25,923 bases of DNA from Candidatus Heimdallarchaeota archaeon (GTDB lineage Archaea > Asgardarchaeota > Heimdallarchaeia > Heimdallarchaeales > Kariarchaeaceae): contig JAAFKL010000048.1 in assembly GCA_021399405.1 (NCBI GenBank), forward strand, positions 1-25,923. Reading direction: 5' to 3'. The notes under the pieces are model-generated. The model was given only the letters and a program-made list of their open reading frames with translations. It had not been told where the DNA came from and made no database searches. Position 1 is the stretch's first letter, and each line of letters opens with the position of its first letter. This document shows, one piece after another, positions 1 through 7,295 of this stretch. Position numbers and translations under genes: made by a program.

Positions 1-319
1 CTATCCATCATCTAAGCTCTGCTCTAATTGTGGGTGGAAAGATAGTGAGTTACAGTTATCGGATCGGATGTTTAAATGCCAGGGATGTGGTCTAAACATA
101 GACCGTGATCTGAATGCAGCTTTGAATTTACAAAAGTATCCGGTTGATAATATAGAAGAATATCTATATGATTTGTATTTGAGTATCCCAGATAATGATT
201 TTTCAAACGTCGCGGTGAGTTACCACGAGACGATAAACGCCCGAGTGAGGTCGTGTCAGACACCTGTATTGGTGCATCAGACCAATGAACCGGGAAGGGA
301 AGTTGAATATAATGTCTAG
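1..319 (+). CDS. tnpB: TnpB (IS200/IS605-family RNA-guided nuclease), C-terminal fragment
   Basis: The reading frame is already open at position 2, so the gene begins before the window and only about 105 C-terminal residues are seen. The fragment shows the TnpB zinc ribbon: a KLCSNCGW-type CxxC in the part before position 68, then CQGCG, followed at once by the RuvC-III motif DRDLNAALNL, whose second Asp is the third catalytic acid of the RuvC nuclease. A tail of about 65 residues follows, ending at TAG 317-319. TnpB proteins are RNA-guided DNA nucleases of IS200/IS605 and IS607 elements; the guide RNA comes from the element's 3' end and overlaps the tnpB end. No tnpA is visible, and whether the element is intact cannot be judged. 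The family call is firm. Confidence 0.9.
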   Translation, partial: YPSSKLCSNCGWKDSELQLSDRMFKCQGCGLNIDRDLNAALNLQKYPVDNIEEYLYDLYLSIPDNDFSNVAVSYHETINARVRSCQTPVLVHQTNEPGREVEYNV

Positions 320-335
320 CTATTTCTAGATTTAT
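205..335 (+). ncRNA. Candidate omega-RNA / right end of the TnpB element
   Basis: TnpB guide RNAs are made from the 3' end of tnpB and run past the stop codon to the element's right end, so a structured RNA is expected here. Two clean stems are visible: ATTGGT (268-273) pairs with ACCAAT (281-286) around a 7-base loop, and TCTAG (315-319) pairs with CTAGA (326-330) around a 6-base loop, the latter containing the TAG stop codon. The stretch is also more GC-rich than its surroundings. The exact 5' end, right-end cleavage point and guide start cannot be fixed from sequence alone, so the borders given are approximate. The second stem could instead be the hairpin recognised by TnpA. Confidence 0.4.
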
Positions 336-440
336 TCAAGTTCTGAGTAACGGTATTGGTTAGACACATATCGTTTTTTAATTTGCAATATTGATTAGCT
401 AAATTCAGTAAAGAAACGACTCATTTCCTCTAGTACAATA

Positions 441-1514
441 TTAATTAATAGGAAATCGTAATATAGCTGCCAATCCACCAAAATTATTCAATAAATCTGA
501 AAGTTCTTGCATTGAGCTAATTATCTTCACTTTACCCCTATTTGATTTGACAATAGAAATCAGCTCAATTATCTTGTTTCTCTCAGCTACAGATCCTCTT
601 ATTAATTTATCAAGAACAAGTAAATTTTCTATTGCCCCAAGATTTGCAGCTTCAAAAACTTGATTTGAATATGCAGTTTTACCTGTCTCCGTACCCAATT
701 CATCAAAAAATGATTGTATCAAGTTTGCTTGTTCTGCAGCTTCATTACCTTCAATATATTCCATTGGTAGATGATTTAACACAAGTTCTCGTATCCCCGG
801 TTTACCAGCCGATTGAGTTGCTTTGAAGTGAATTTTGGGAAATAGTGATGGATATTGCATTTTTACGTAATCAGCATAATTTTCGCGAGTAAAACCGGGA
901 CCTCCAATGATAATATAATCTGCGATACCTTCCGAATTTTTTTCGATTAAGAATTTAGATATTGTTTTGAAGAACTTATTCTTTCCTTCTATATGTTGTT
1001 TCGAATCCCCACTTTTTCGTGGAATGGATGGATCTATCTCTAAAATCACTTTGGTTGCGTGTGTTCCTACCCTTGCGATTATTGCTGATTGATCATCAAG
1101 ACTAATTATCATTAACCCAGTTGATTGTCCAACGATAGCATTTTCTAGATTATTTAGATCATATTGTTGCCAGGGTTCTTTCTTTTGAATTGAAATTTGT
1201 TTAAATAATTCGACTTTAATGGTGTGATAACTTCCAATGGTAATATTTGTATCCGAAGCCTCTACAATCTTCCCCCTGACTCTAATAATATCCCCAAATC
1301 CGTGAAATTCTGTTTGCTCTGTTTTAATAGTCATGAAAACCTGAGTTCTCTTTTTTGAATCAGATCCTCCTTCATCTCTTTTAATTCTGCGTGATGCTCT
1401 GGTTGACACCCTATCATTTTCTAGGATTACGTTATATAAGACATATAGATCATCCATATGTTTAGGAATAATCGTTAGTTTGTGATTGTCGATATCATGT
1501 TCAACAAACTTCAC
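441..1514 (-). CDS. pelA: Pelota (Dom34), mRNA surveillance and ribosome rescue factor
   Basis: This 357-residue protein has the full length and domain order of archaeal Pelota: an Sm-like N-terminal domain (about 1-125, opening MKFVEHDIDNHKLTIIPKHM with the typical MDDLYVLYNV stretch), a central eRF1-like domain (about 130-260, with GGPGFTRENY) and a C-terminal eRF1_3 domain (about 265-357, with AIENLLVLDKLIRG). Pelota enters the A site of stalled ribosomes with a GTPase partner (aEF1A in archaea, as known for the family) and works with ABCE1 to split them. The start is GTG (1512-1514); I see no in-frame ATG just upstream, and the N-terminus matches the family. The gene stands alone: the neighbours are the TnpB remnant and a divergent CBS gene, with 153 bases of AT-rich promoter sequence between. 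Confidence 0.95.
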   Translation of the reverse strand: MKFVEHDIDNHKLTIIPKHMDDLYVLYNVILENDRVSTRASRRIKRDEGGSDSKKRTQVFMTIKTEQTEFHGFGDIIRVRGKIVEASDTNITIGSYHTIKVELFKQISIQKKEPWQQYDLNNLENAIVGQSTGLMIISLDDQSAIIARVGTHATKVILEIDPSIPRKSGDSKQHIEGKNKFFKTISKFLIEKNSEGIADYIIIGGPGFTRENYADYVKMQYPSLFPKIHFKATQSAGKPGIRELVLNHLPMEYIEGNEAAEQANLIQSFFDELGTETGKTAYSNQVFEAANLGAIENLLVLDKLIRGSVAERNKIIELISIVKSNRGKVKIISSMQELSDLLNNFGGLAAILRFPIN

Positions 1515-1667
1515 AAAATGATCTAAATTTAATTCTTTAGTAAACTAGCGAATTATACATAAATAAATCTTAAATCCAAGCTGTACTAGTGTAAATTGTT
1601 CAAATACAAACTATATCTGTCAGTAAATATTTTAGGCTCATAAAAAAGAGCAAATCAGCTGACCCCT

Positions 1668-2495
1668 ATGGTTATTATGTTGGAACGTCCCGTTGGAATT
1701 TACTCGAAGAAAAATGCAGTAATTATCAATGAAAATGAGACTATAGGTTATACTTTTCAATTTATGATAAAATATAACATTCGCCACATATCAATCATTG
1801 ATGATACTTTGTCTTTAGTGGGGATAATTACTGCTTATGATATCTTAAGGGAGCTTATTAAGTCTCCAAGTGGTAAATTTTTGAGTATAAAAAATTCAGA
1901 AATAATGAAAAAAGATATTTTTTATGTGAATGCAAGAGATACAATACGTAATACGATTTTAACAATGAACAGTCTAAATTTCAGTGCCCTACCAGTGTTA
2001 GTAGGAAAGTCATTTGATGGGATGTTTACAGAAAATGACATTATTTGTTTGGATAATATTTGGGATGGAGTCCCTGATGCATTATATACTCCAGAAAAAG
2101 GGATTGGGCATCTTATTGATCAAACTGATATTATTTCACAAGAATTTACATTATTAGACGCCGCAAATAAAATACTTGAAACCGGAAAAAATTTTATATT
2201 AATAAAAAACAATGAAAATAAATTTTCAGGAATAGTATCGATCAACAAGATCATGGGGGCAATCATACCACTTTTGATGTTTGCTAAGGGAGATGTTAAT
2301 TTTTTTAAGAATGTTAAAATCGATACAATAGTTAGGGAAGCTGTTATTGAGCGGAAATCACCTGGATTACTCATGATAACAAAGAATCTCATGAGATCAA
2401 AAGGTATCGAAGCAGTAGTTCTTTTTGAAAATGACGAACCAAAAAAATTAGTTACACAAACTGATCTCGTAGGACATCTCGCCAAATATATTTGA
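1668..2495 (+). CDS. Four-CBS-domain protein
   Basis: The 275 residues are made almost entirely of two CBS pairs: CBS1 about 8-63 (RHISIIDDTLSLVGIITAYD), CBS2 about 75-128 (SALPVLVGKSFDGMFTENDI), CBS3 about 140-200 (NKFSGIVSINKIMG) and CBS4 about 212-275 (EAVVLFENDEPKKLVTQTDL). Each unit ends in the usual beta-strand plus (T/S)xxD-like helix start, best kept in CBS1, CBS2 and CBS4. CBS pairs bind adenosyl ligands such as AMP, ATP or SAM and act as energy or metabolite sensors. With no attached enzyme, transporter or DNA-binding domain, the partner is unknown. ATG at 1668 is taken as the start; ATG at 1677 is an in-frame alternative. Divergent from pelota, so a link is not implied. Confidence 0.85.
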   Translation: MVIMLERPVGIYSKKNAVIINENETIGYTFQFMIKYNIRHISIIDDTLSLVGIITAYDILRELIKSPSGKFLSIKNSEIMKKDIFYVNARDTIRNTILTMNSLNFSALPVLVGKSFDGMFTENDIICLDNIWDGVPDALYTPEKGIGHLIDQTDIISQEFTLLDAANKILETGKNFILIKNNENKFSGIVSINKIMGAIIPLLMFAKGDVNFFKNVKIDTIVREAVIERKSPGLLMITKNLMRSKGIEAVVLFENDEPKKLVTQTDLVGHLAKYI

Positions 2496-2612
2496 AACTG
2501 GGTGAAATAAATCTCTTCAGGAAAACTTGTTGTAAAAATAATCACTCCTTATCACCCCAATAGGGATCGAAACGACATTCTAAGATTAGAAGTACTAATT
2601 TTCAGTGACCCC

Positions 2613-2981
2613 ATGTCTGGAGCCCTCATAGATTATCTTGTTAAAAAATATGGAATTGAATATTTCTCTGTTGTGGATATATCAGGTAATCATCAATTAG
2701 ATGGATATATTCTTGCTGGAATTGAATCATCAAATAATTTGTATATATTCTCATTGGCTATTAAAGAAACTTTTGAAAAACAAGGATGGGGTTCAAAATT
2801 ATTAAATTCAGTTATTACAAAAGCTAAAAATAATGGAATAACTCATATTAATCTTCATGTTGAAATAAATAATTCCACCGCTCAGAATTTATATCAAAAA
2901 TTTGGATTTACAAGGAATGAGCTTGTAAAGAACTATTATGGGCCGGGAAACGATGGAATTTCAATGGAATTACAATTATAA
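2613..2981 (+). CDS. GNAT-family (RimI-like) N-acetyltransferase with unusual 5' end
   Basis: From ATG 2613 the frame gives 122 residues with a clear GNAT core: the acetyl-CoA loop KQGWGSKLL (Q/RxxGxG/A type), then the helix, INLHVEINNSTAQNLYQKFGF, where the N-A...Y-x-K-F-G-F pattern is typical of RimI/Naa10-like enzymes. This is shorter than the usual 145-160 residues and lacks strand 1 and helix 1. The same frame stays open upstream back to the stop at 2508-2510 and encodes exactly that missing part (YHPNRDRNDILRLEVLIFSD just before the ATG), yet holds no ATG, GTG or TTG. The real protein probably starts near 2529-2541 at a non-standard codon, or the start codon has mutated. Substrate unknown; protein N-terminal acetylation is the likeliest family role. 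Confidence 0.8.
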   Translation: MSGALIDYLVKKYGIEYFSVVDISGNHQLDGYILAGIESSNNLYIFSLAIKETFEKQGWGSKLLNSVITKAKNNGITHINLHVEINNSTAQNLYQKFGFTRNELVKNYYGPGNDGISMELQL

Positions 2982-3968
2982 TCAGAAATCAAATGAAGGT
3001 AGATCTGGGATATCTGTCTCTATGTCCTCTTCTTCTTGCTCATTACTTGTTTGTTGATCTGATACATCAGCAAGCGGTGGTTTTTGGTCGAATGGAATAC
3101 CCATCTCTTTTGCTCGTTTTGAAGCACGTTTGTACCTTCTCTCGATACGTTTTTTAATATGATCGGGCATGACTTTTCCTTCAAATTCTTTAAGAAGGTT
3201 TTCTGCAATCTTCTCAAACCGTCGTGATCCTAGAGATTTGATTGAAACTCTCGCTAATTCCCTGAGAACTCTTAGATTCATGAGAATACTATATTTCTCA
3301 GCTAATCCACCGATAATAATTTCTTCAACCGTTTCCTCTCCTAGTGCTTCAGTATACCCTAAAATTTCAGTTTCCCTTATCAGTCGTTCTTGAGTCTCAT
3401 CTCCAACTCTTGTTCTAAATTGGGTCAGGACTTCCCCTATTGCCATGGCAAAGATAACTTCACCACCCATCATTGATATCATTGAAGGTCCACCCATTTC
3501 CATTCCTTTTAATTTATTATTAAAATTGGATACAATTGATGCAAAGTCTAACTCGAATAATTCGGCATATTCATGGAAAGTTTTTACATAGTTGCCTTCT
3601 AACCAGTATCTTCCCCCATGAACTAAGATTTTGATAGTTTCCTGTATTATCGAATCTGCCCCCCTGATCTTGTATTTCTCTCGCCCAATCCGATCAGTTA
3701 GAATATCAGATCCTTCATAAAATTGTTGTGAGAGTAAATCATTAATTATTTCACCCATTTGGGCATCATCAAAATCAGCTTCTCCAAGTTTCCCACCCCT
3801 ATCTTCCAAAAATTTTATATCTTCCACAACATCGTGGACTACTTCTACCTGTAAGATTTGTCCCCGGATGCTAAATTTAACCTCCATACCCGCTTTAATA
3901 TCCAATCTATCTCGATATTTAGCTGGAATGACAATTTGGCCTTTTTTGGAAACTTTAATATTATTCAA
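2982..3968 (-). CDS. AbrB/SpoVT-domain protein with long uncharacterised C-terminal region
   Basis: Residues 1-47 form a swapped-hairpin AbrB/MazE DNA-binding domain (VSKKGQIVIPAKYRDRLDIK, then MEVKFSIRGQILQVE). Most such archaeal proteins have 50-100 residues; this one has 328. The rest is mostly helical and not one I recognise: a region rich in Glu/Met/Gly (MGGPSMISMMGGEVIFAMAI near 160-180), a basic stretch (KKRIERRYKRASKRAKEMG, about 268-287) and a very acidic tail (EEEDIETDIPDLPSFDF). It may be a dimeric or tetrameric transcription regulator with an effector or partner-binding domain. The start is TTG (3966-3968); an in-frame stop lies three codons upstream, so no longer form is possible. 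Its 3' end touches the end of the GNAT gene (convergent, no gap). Confidence 0.8.
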   Translation of the reverse strand: MNNIKVSKKGQIVIPAKYRDRLDIKAGMEVKFSIRGQILQVEVVHDVVEDIKFLEDRGGKLGEADFDDAQMGEIINDLLSQQFYEGSDILTDRIGREKYKIRGADSIIQETIKILVHGGRYWLEGNYVKTFHEYAELFELDFASIVSNFNNKLKGMEMGGPSMISMMGGEVIFAMAIGEVLTQFRTRVGDETQERLIRETEILGYTEALGEETVEEIIIGGLAEKYSILMNLRVLRELARVSIKSLGSRRFEKIAENLLKEFEGKVMPDHIKKRIERRYKRASKRAKEMGIPFDQKPPLADVSDQQTSNEQEEEDIETDIPDLPSFDF

Positions 3969-4178
3969 CCACCATTATCTAGATTTCAGTTGTAAAATTC
4001 AACCTATCCTATCTAAAAGCAAAATGACATTCAAATTATATAAATAAACTTATTACTAAATCTACAAGAGTTCAACTTTGGTCGTTATTTCTACATTCAA
4101 TATAATCTCCCCTTATCGCCATACGTGCATATTTACCACAGTTTAACAATCACGTTGAACCAATATCGCTGATTAATC

Positions 4179-5006
4179 CTAAAACCATTCATCTAATGAT
4201 TTTTGTTTTATATCAATAAAATTTTCATGTTTAAGTAATTTAACTGTTGTCGATTCTGAAGATAAAAAAGGATGATTCAATAATTCAACACGTCTGTGTG
4301 TGTCATTATGTGATATACGAAGATGTATTTTACTCACATAGGACAGACTCGTATTTTGTACTCGAGTATTGCTTTTTTTTGAATTTTCTGTGGGAGCTGC
4401 TATACTCTCTATAAGATCCGTCATAACAATTGTATGCCCTTGTGTAGCCAAGCTTTGCAAAGCACCAAGTGCATGACGCAGAAGGTCCAACTGTGGCAAA
4501 GGATAATTGGGATCCTCACTGGCAAGCGATTCATCAAAGAATTGACTTGATATGCAAGTCACAACGATTAATTGTTTTCGCTTATGCTTTTTACCCGACA
4601 ACTTTTGTTTTAGTTGCTTGATAATTGATGCAGACTGATACATTTGAAATGGTCTTGCCAGGCTAATATACTGCAGTACTTTGTGTGGGTTGATTCCATT
4701 TTCAAAACATAAGGTGGATACAAGTTGTGGATCAAAACAATTTGCAATATCAATTAACCTTACATCCCAATTATTCTCAACTGCTTTTACCATCAAGTGA
4801 TGCAACTCTGCGTGTACAGTCTTGATGGCCTTCTTATCCCCCTCGAGCAAAGTTACTGTACTGCTCTCAAAAGATTCAAGAAATCCACAAAGATAAACTT
4901 GAAATGCTTCTTGAAGTTTCAAAGAGCTCACAGGTTGGTTTTGAATGCTGGTCGCTGTGGTAAAAGCACTCTGTAACGGCTTTTTGTTTTCTGTCTGGAA
5001 GTGCAA
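4179..5006 (-). CDS. Degenerate RecA/RadA-like ATPase paralog
   Basis: The 275 residues follow a RadA/RadB-type core from end to end: TVTLLEGD at the P-loop position (about 50-57), DVRLIDIANCFDPQLVSTLC corresponding to the 'YIDTE..F.P.R' segment, GINPHKVLQYISLARPF (the 'GLDPDxVLxNIxVARAF' segment), a Walker B-like strand (KQLIVVTCIS, 144-153), then LLRHALGALQSLATQGHTIVMTDL as the 'LxxLAxxxxxxVVxTNQ' strand. The nucleotide-site residues are damaged: the P-loop reads G56-DKKA-I61-K62-T63, with Ile in place of the second Gly, and the Walker B Asp is Thr150. It may be a structural recombination mediator rather than an ATPase, as for some archaeal RadA paralogs (inference). Start is TTG; an in-frame stop lies five codons upstream. 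A lone gene, divergent from the 5196 operon. Confidence 0.65.
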   Translation of the reverse strand: MHFQTENKKPLQSAFTTATSIQNQPVSSLKLQEAFQVYLCGFLESFESSTVTLLEGDKKAIKTVHAELHHLMVKAVENNWDVRLIDIANCFDPQLVSTLCFENGINPHKVLQYISLARPFQMYQSASIIKQLKQKLSGKKHKRKQLIVVTCISSQFFDESLASEDPNYPLPQLDLLRHALGALQSLATQGHTIVMTDLIESIAAPTENSKKSNTRVQNTSLSYVSKIHLRISHNDTHRRVELLNHPFLSSESTTVKLLKHENFIDIKQKSLDEWF

Positions 5007-5164
5007 AATTGTAACATCCTATATAATTGATGTTCTGGTGAATGAAAAGTTTCTAGCCATAGTCGGAGCTAGCCGAAAGTAATATTTGTGTTGATATTTG
5101 ATACTTGTCAATTTGTTTTATTTATGTATAAATATTATATATTAAATTTAAATATAAAGCACAT

Positions 5165-5174
5165 AATTTAAATA
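5165..5174 (+). promoter_or_regulatory. Candidate TATA box for the 5196-15310 operon
   Basis: An AATTTAAATA stretch is centred about 26 bases before the GTG start, the right place for a leaderless archaeal transcript. The whole region 5115-5175 is extremely AT-rich (another TATA-like run at 5126-5155), so the exact box is uncertain. Confidence 0.4.
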
Positions 5175-5195
5175 GGGAAAACAATACCAATAACT

Positions 5196-7295
5196 GTGAC
5201 GGAAGCGCTTGATAAGTGGCGTTCAAGGTTGGAAACGGTTATGTCTGAAACTCTGATATATTACTGGATTAATGAAAAACCTCGTTATGGCAAAGAATTA
5301 ATCAGTTTGACTCAAAGTACTATATCTGAAAAAATTAAAATTCCAACCGTCTATGCGATTCTCAATCGTGGTAAATCTCAAGGGTTGCTTATTGATTTTG
5401 TGAAACCTGATAAGGATAAAATTACACGAGGAAAGGAAAGAAAATATTATCAGCTGACAGAAGAAGGAAAAGAATACTATCATCAATTGAAACTATATCT
5501 TGAAAATGCAAAATATATGCATGGATTATTTCAAAGTGAGGTTATAACATCTCTACAATCCGAAATAGAAGTAAACCAATCTCCTCATAATGATTTGGAA
5601 TCCAAAAAGTCGATCAAACCAATTACTCAAGATTCTCTTTCAAAACAGGATTTTATCATATTAGGGTATCTAAATTTGCACGAGAGGACAACATACAAGG
5701 TTATCTGTGAAGATTTGGATATTGAATATGAAGAAGTTCTACGATCAATAATGGTTCTCAGCTCATTTTTTGAGATTAACTCAGAAGACGAATCACATCA
5801 TGAGGAAAGGTCTGTTTTCCTTAATTTGAAGCAAAAGCAATTTGATTTGTTAAACCTAATTTTCAATAAAGTAGACAAAAGTCTGTATGATAAAATTGAA
5901 GGAATGAGATTTGAAGATATTCTAAATATGAAACTTATTGCAGGTATTCTGGTCCTGAAACAGGAAATTAGGGGAATTAGCTCTCTCCTCAAATATTTCA
6001 AGGATAAGGAAATTCCGATTTTAGCTAAACTTCGATTTGAAACTTTGTTACAATATATAGGATTGATTAGTTTAAATAAATATTTGCAAGTACAGATTAC
6101 CTCAGAAGGGTGGATAATCACTAATAAACATGATCAGACTCCAATATTCGAGGAAAATACTATATTGCCGGGTTATCATTGGCTTAATTATAATGAGTTA
6201 ATCGGTTGGCTCTCAACAATTCGTGTGGCTAATTTACTTGATATCAAAAATAGGATCAACAAACAGGGAGTATTAGATTTTAACATTAATGAAGTATTGT
6301 TAGTATTAGCCATTTTAGTAACAGATGGTGTACTGGATGGTTATATTGAAGATGATTCTACTTTGCATATTATTAACGTTAACAAGAATAGTAGAGACAG
6401 CTATCTTTCAAAAAACGAAAGAATATTGCTTGGTTTTATCAAATCGTATAATAGAAAAAAATTGGAAGAGCTTGCATTAATACTTGATGTAGATTTAGAA
6501 GAAGTTAGCAGATTAATGTTTCAGGTTATGAGAAGATCTGGCATTTCGTTTGAAATTGCTAGAGACGGAAGTATTATTACTAGAAATTTGGAACAATTGC
6601 CTGTACAGATCCAGCCTGTATTACTAAATATCCAATTACAAGAATTGTATGGCTACTTATCAATTGGTCAATCTTTAAAAATTTCAGAGTTAGAAGTAAT
6701 TTGGGAAAAATCAATTAGAGAAATTAAGGCAGATATTTTTGAATTAGTAGGGTATGGACTAATTGAATGTAAGGTTGATAAAAATAAGATAATAATTATT
6801 TCTAAACAGAAATCTCGTATTTCAATAGCTGTAAAGCTTACTGAGAATCAAAAAACATTAATTGATGAGCTAGAAAAACTTAGTACAGACCGTATTAAAA
6901 TTTCTGAAATATCGAATATTGTTGGGAAAAACATTAACGAATTGATAAAAGAGATATCAATCCTTACTACATTAGGTGTTTATCCAGATGCTTACTTTGA
7001 GAATAATTATTTTATTAATAAAGGACTAGCAAAGCTAAAATTTCAAATAGCAGCTTGTGAAAACTGTGGAACTAAAATGCAACCATTTGAAAATATTTGT
7101 ATTAATTGTGAAAAAGAAAGGTGGTTCTGTGTTGTCTGTAGGAGTTTAATTGCTGGAAATGAATCTATTAGATCTTGTCCATTTTGCACCCAAAAAGGAC
7201 ATAAAGATCACTTTACAAACTGGTTACAAATACGTGAGGAATGTCCCTCATGTCGGAGCAATATTAAGGTAAATCAACTGGAGGGAACCGGATGA
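5196..7295 (+). CDS. PadR-like / multi-winged-helix protein with C-terminal zinc ribbon and RING-like domain
   Basis: A 699-residue protein. Residues about 10-105 match a PadR-type winged helix (SETLIYYWINEKPRYGKELI, then a wing with GKERKYYQLTEEGKEYY). More helix-turn-helix-like units follow near 150-205, 400-470, 480-545 and 555-615 (for example LSKNERILLGFIKSY and ISEISNIVGKNINELIKEIS). The end holds a four-Cys zinc ribbon (C621, C624, C635, C638) and a module with eight evenly paired ligands: C645/C648, C661/C664, H669/H672, C683/C686, with GHxxHxxxWL between the last pairs, like RING fingers of the Nse1 or GATOR2/SEA type. The GTG start lies behind a leaderless-type promoter. The stop overlaps the next start by four bases (ATGA), so co-translation with the membrane protein is likely. 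Role unknown; a regulator or a ubiquitin-ligase-like adaptor are both possible. Confidence 0.7.
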   Translation: MTEALDKWRSRLETVMSETLIYYWINEKPRYGKELISLTQSTISEKIKIPTVYAILNRGKSQGLLIDFVKPDKDKITRGKERKYYQLTEEGKEYYHQLKLYLENAKYMHGLFQSEVITSLQSEIEVNQSPHNDLESKKSIKPITQDSLSKQDFIILGYLNLHERTTYKVICEDLDIEYEEVLRSIMVLSSFFEINSEDESHHEERSVFLNLKQKQFDLLNLIFNKVDKSLYDKIEGMRFEDILNMKLIAGILVLKQEIRGISSLLKYFKDKEIPILAKLRFETLLQYIGLISLNKYLQVQITSEGWIITNKHDQTPIFEENTILPGYHWLNYNELIGWLSTIRVANLLDIKNRINKQGVLDFNINEVLLVLAILVTDGVLDGYIEDDSTLHIINVNKNSRDSYLSKNERILLGFIKSYNRKKLEELALILDVDLEEVSRLMFQVMRRSGISFEIARDGSIITRNLEQLPVQIQPVLLNIQLQELYGYLSIGQSLKISELEVIWEKSIREIKADIFELVGYGLIECKVDKNKIIIISKQKSRISIAVKLTENQKTLIDELEKLSTDRIKISEISNIVGKNINELIKEISILTTLGVYPDAYFENNYFINKGLAKLKFQIAACENCGTKMQPFENICINCEKERWFCVVCRSLIAGNESIRSCPFCTQKGHKDHFTNWLQIREECPSCRSNIKVNQLEGTG
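7280..7285 (+). promoter_or_regulatory. Shine-Dalgarno site for the 1252-residue membrane protein
   Basis: GGAGGG ends six bases before ATG 7292. It lies inside the 3' end of the upstream gene and fixes this start; genes inside this operon use Shine-Dalgarno sites, unlike the apparently leaderless operon head. Confidence 0.75.

Noticed and set aside
2120..2545. Open frame of 141 codons on the minus strand across the CBS gene
   Set aside because: It lies opposite a well-supported four-CBS gene, has low-complexity hydrophobic content and no family resemblance; it is a shadow of the coding strand.
3969..4178. Gap between the AbrB and RadA-like genes checked for small RNA, tRNA or CRISPR repeats
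   Set aside because: Only AT-rich sequence with TATA-like runs is present; no repeats, stems of note or tRNA arms.
5053..5076. Short stems CTAGC/GCTAG and TCGG/CCGA in the gap before the 5196 operon
   Set aside because: The two stems exclude each other, are only 4-5 base pairs long, and no U-rich tract or conserved RNA motif follows.
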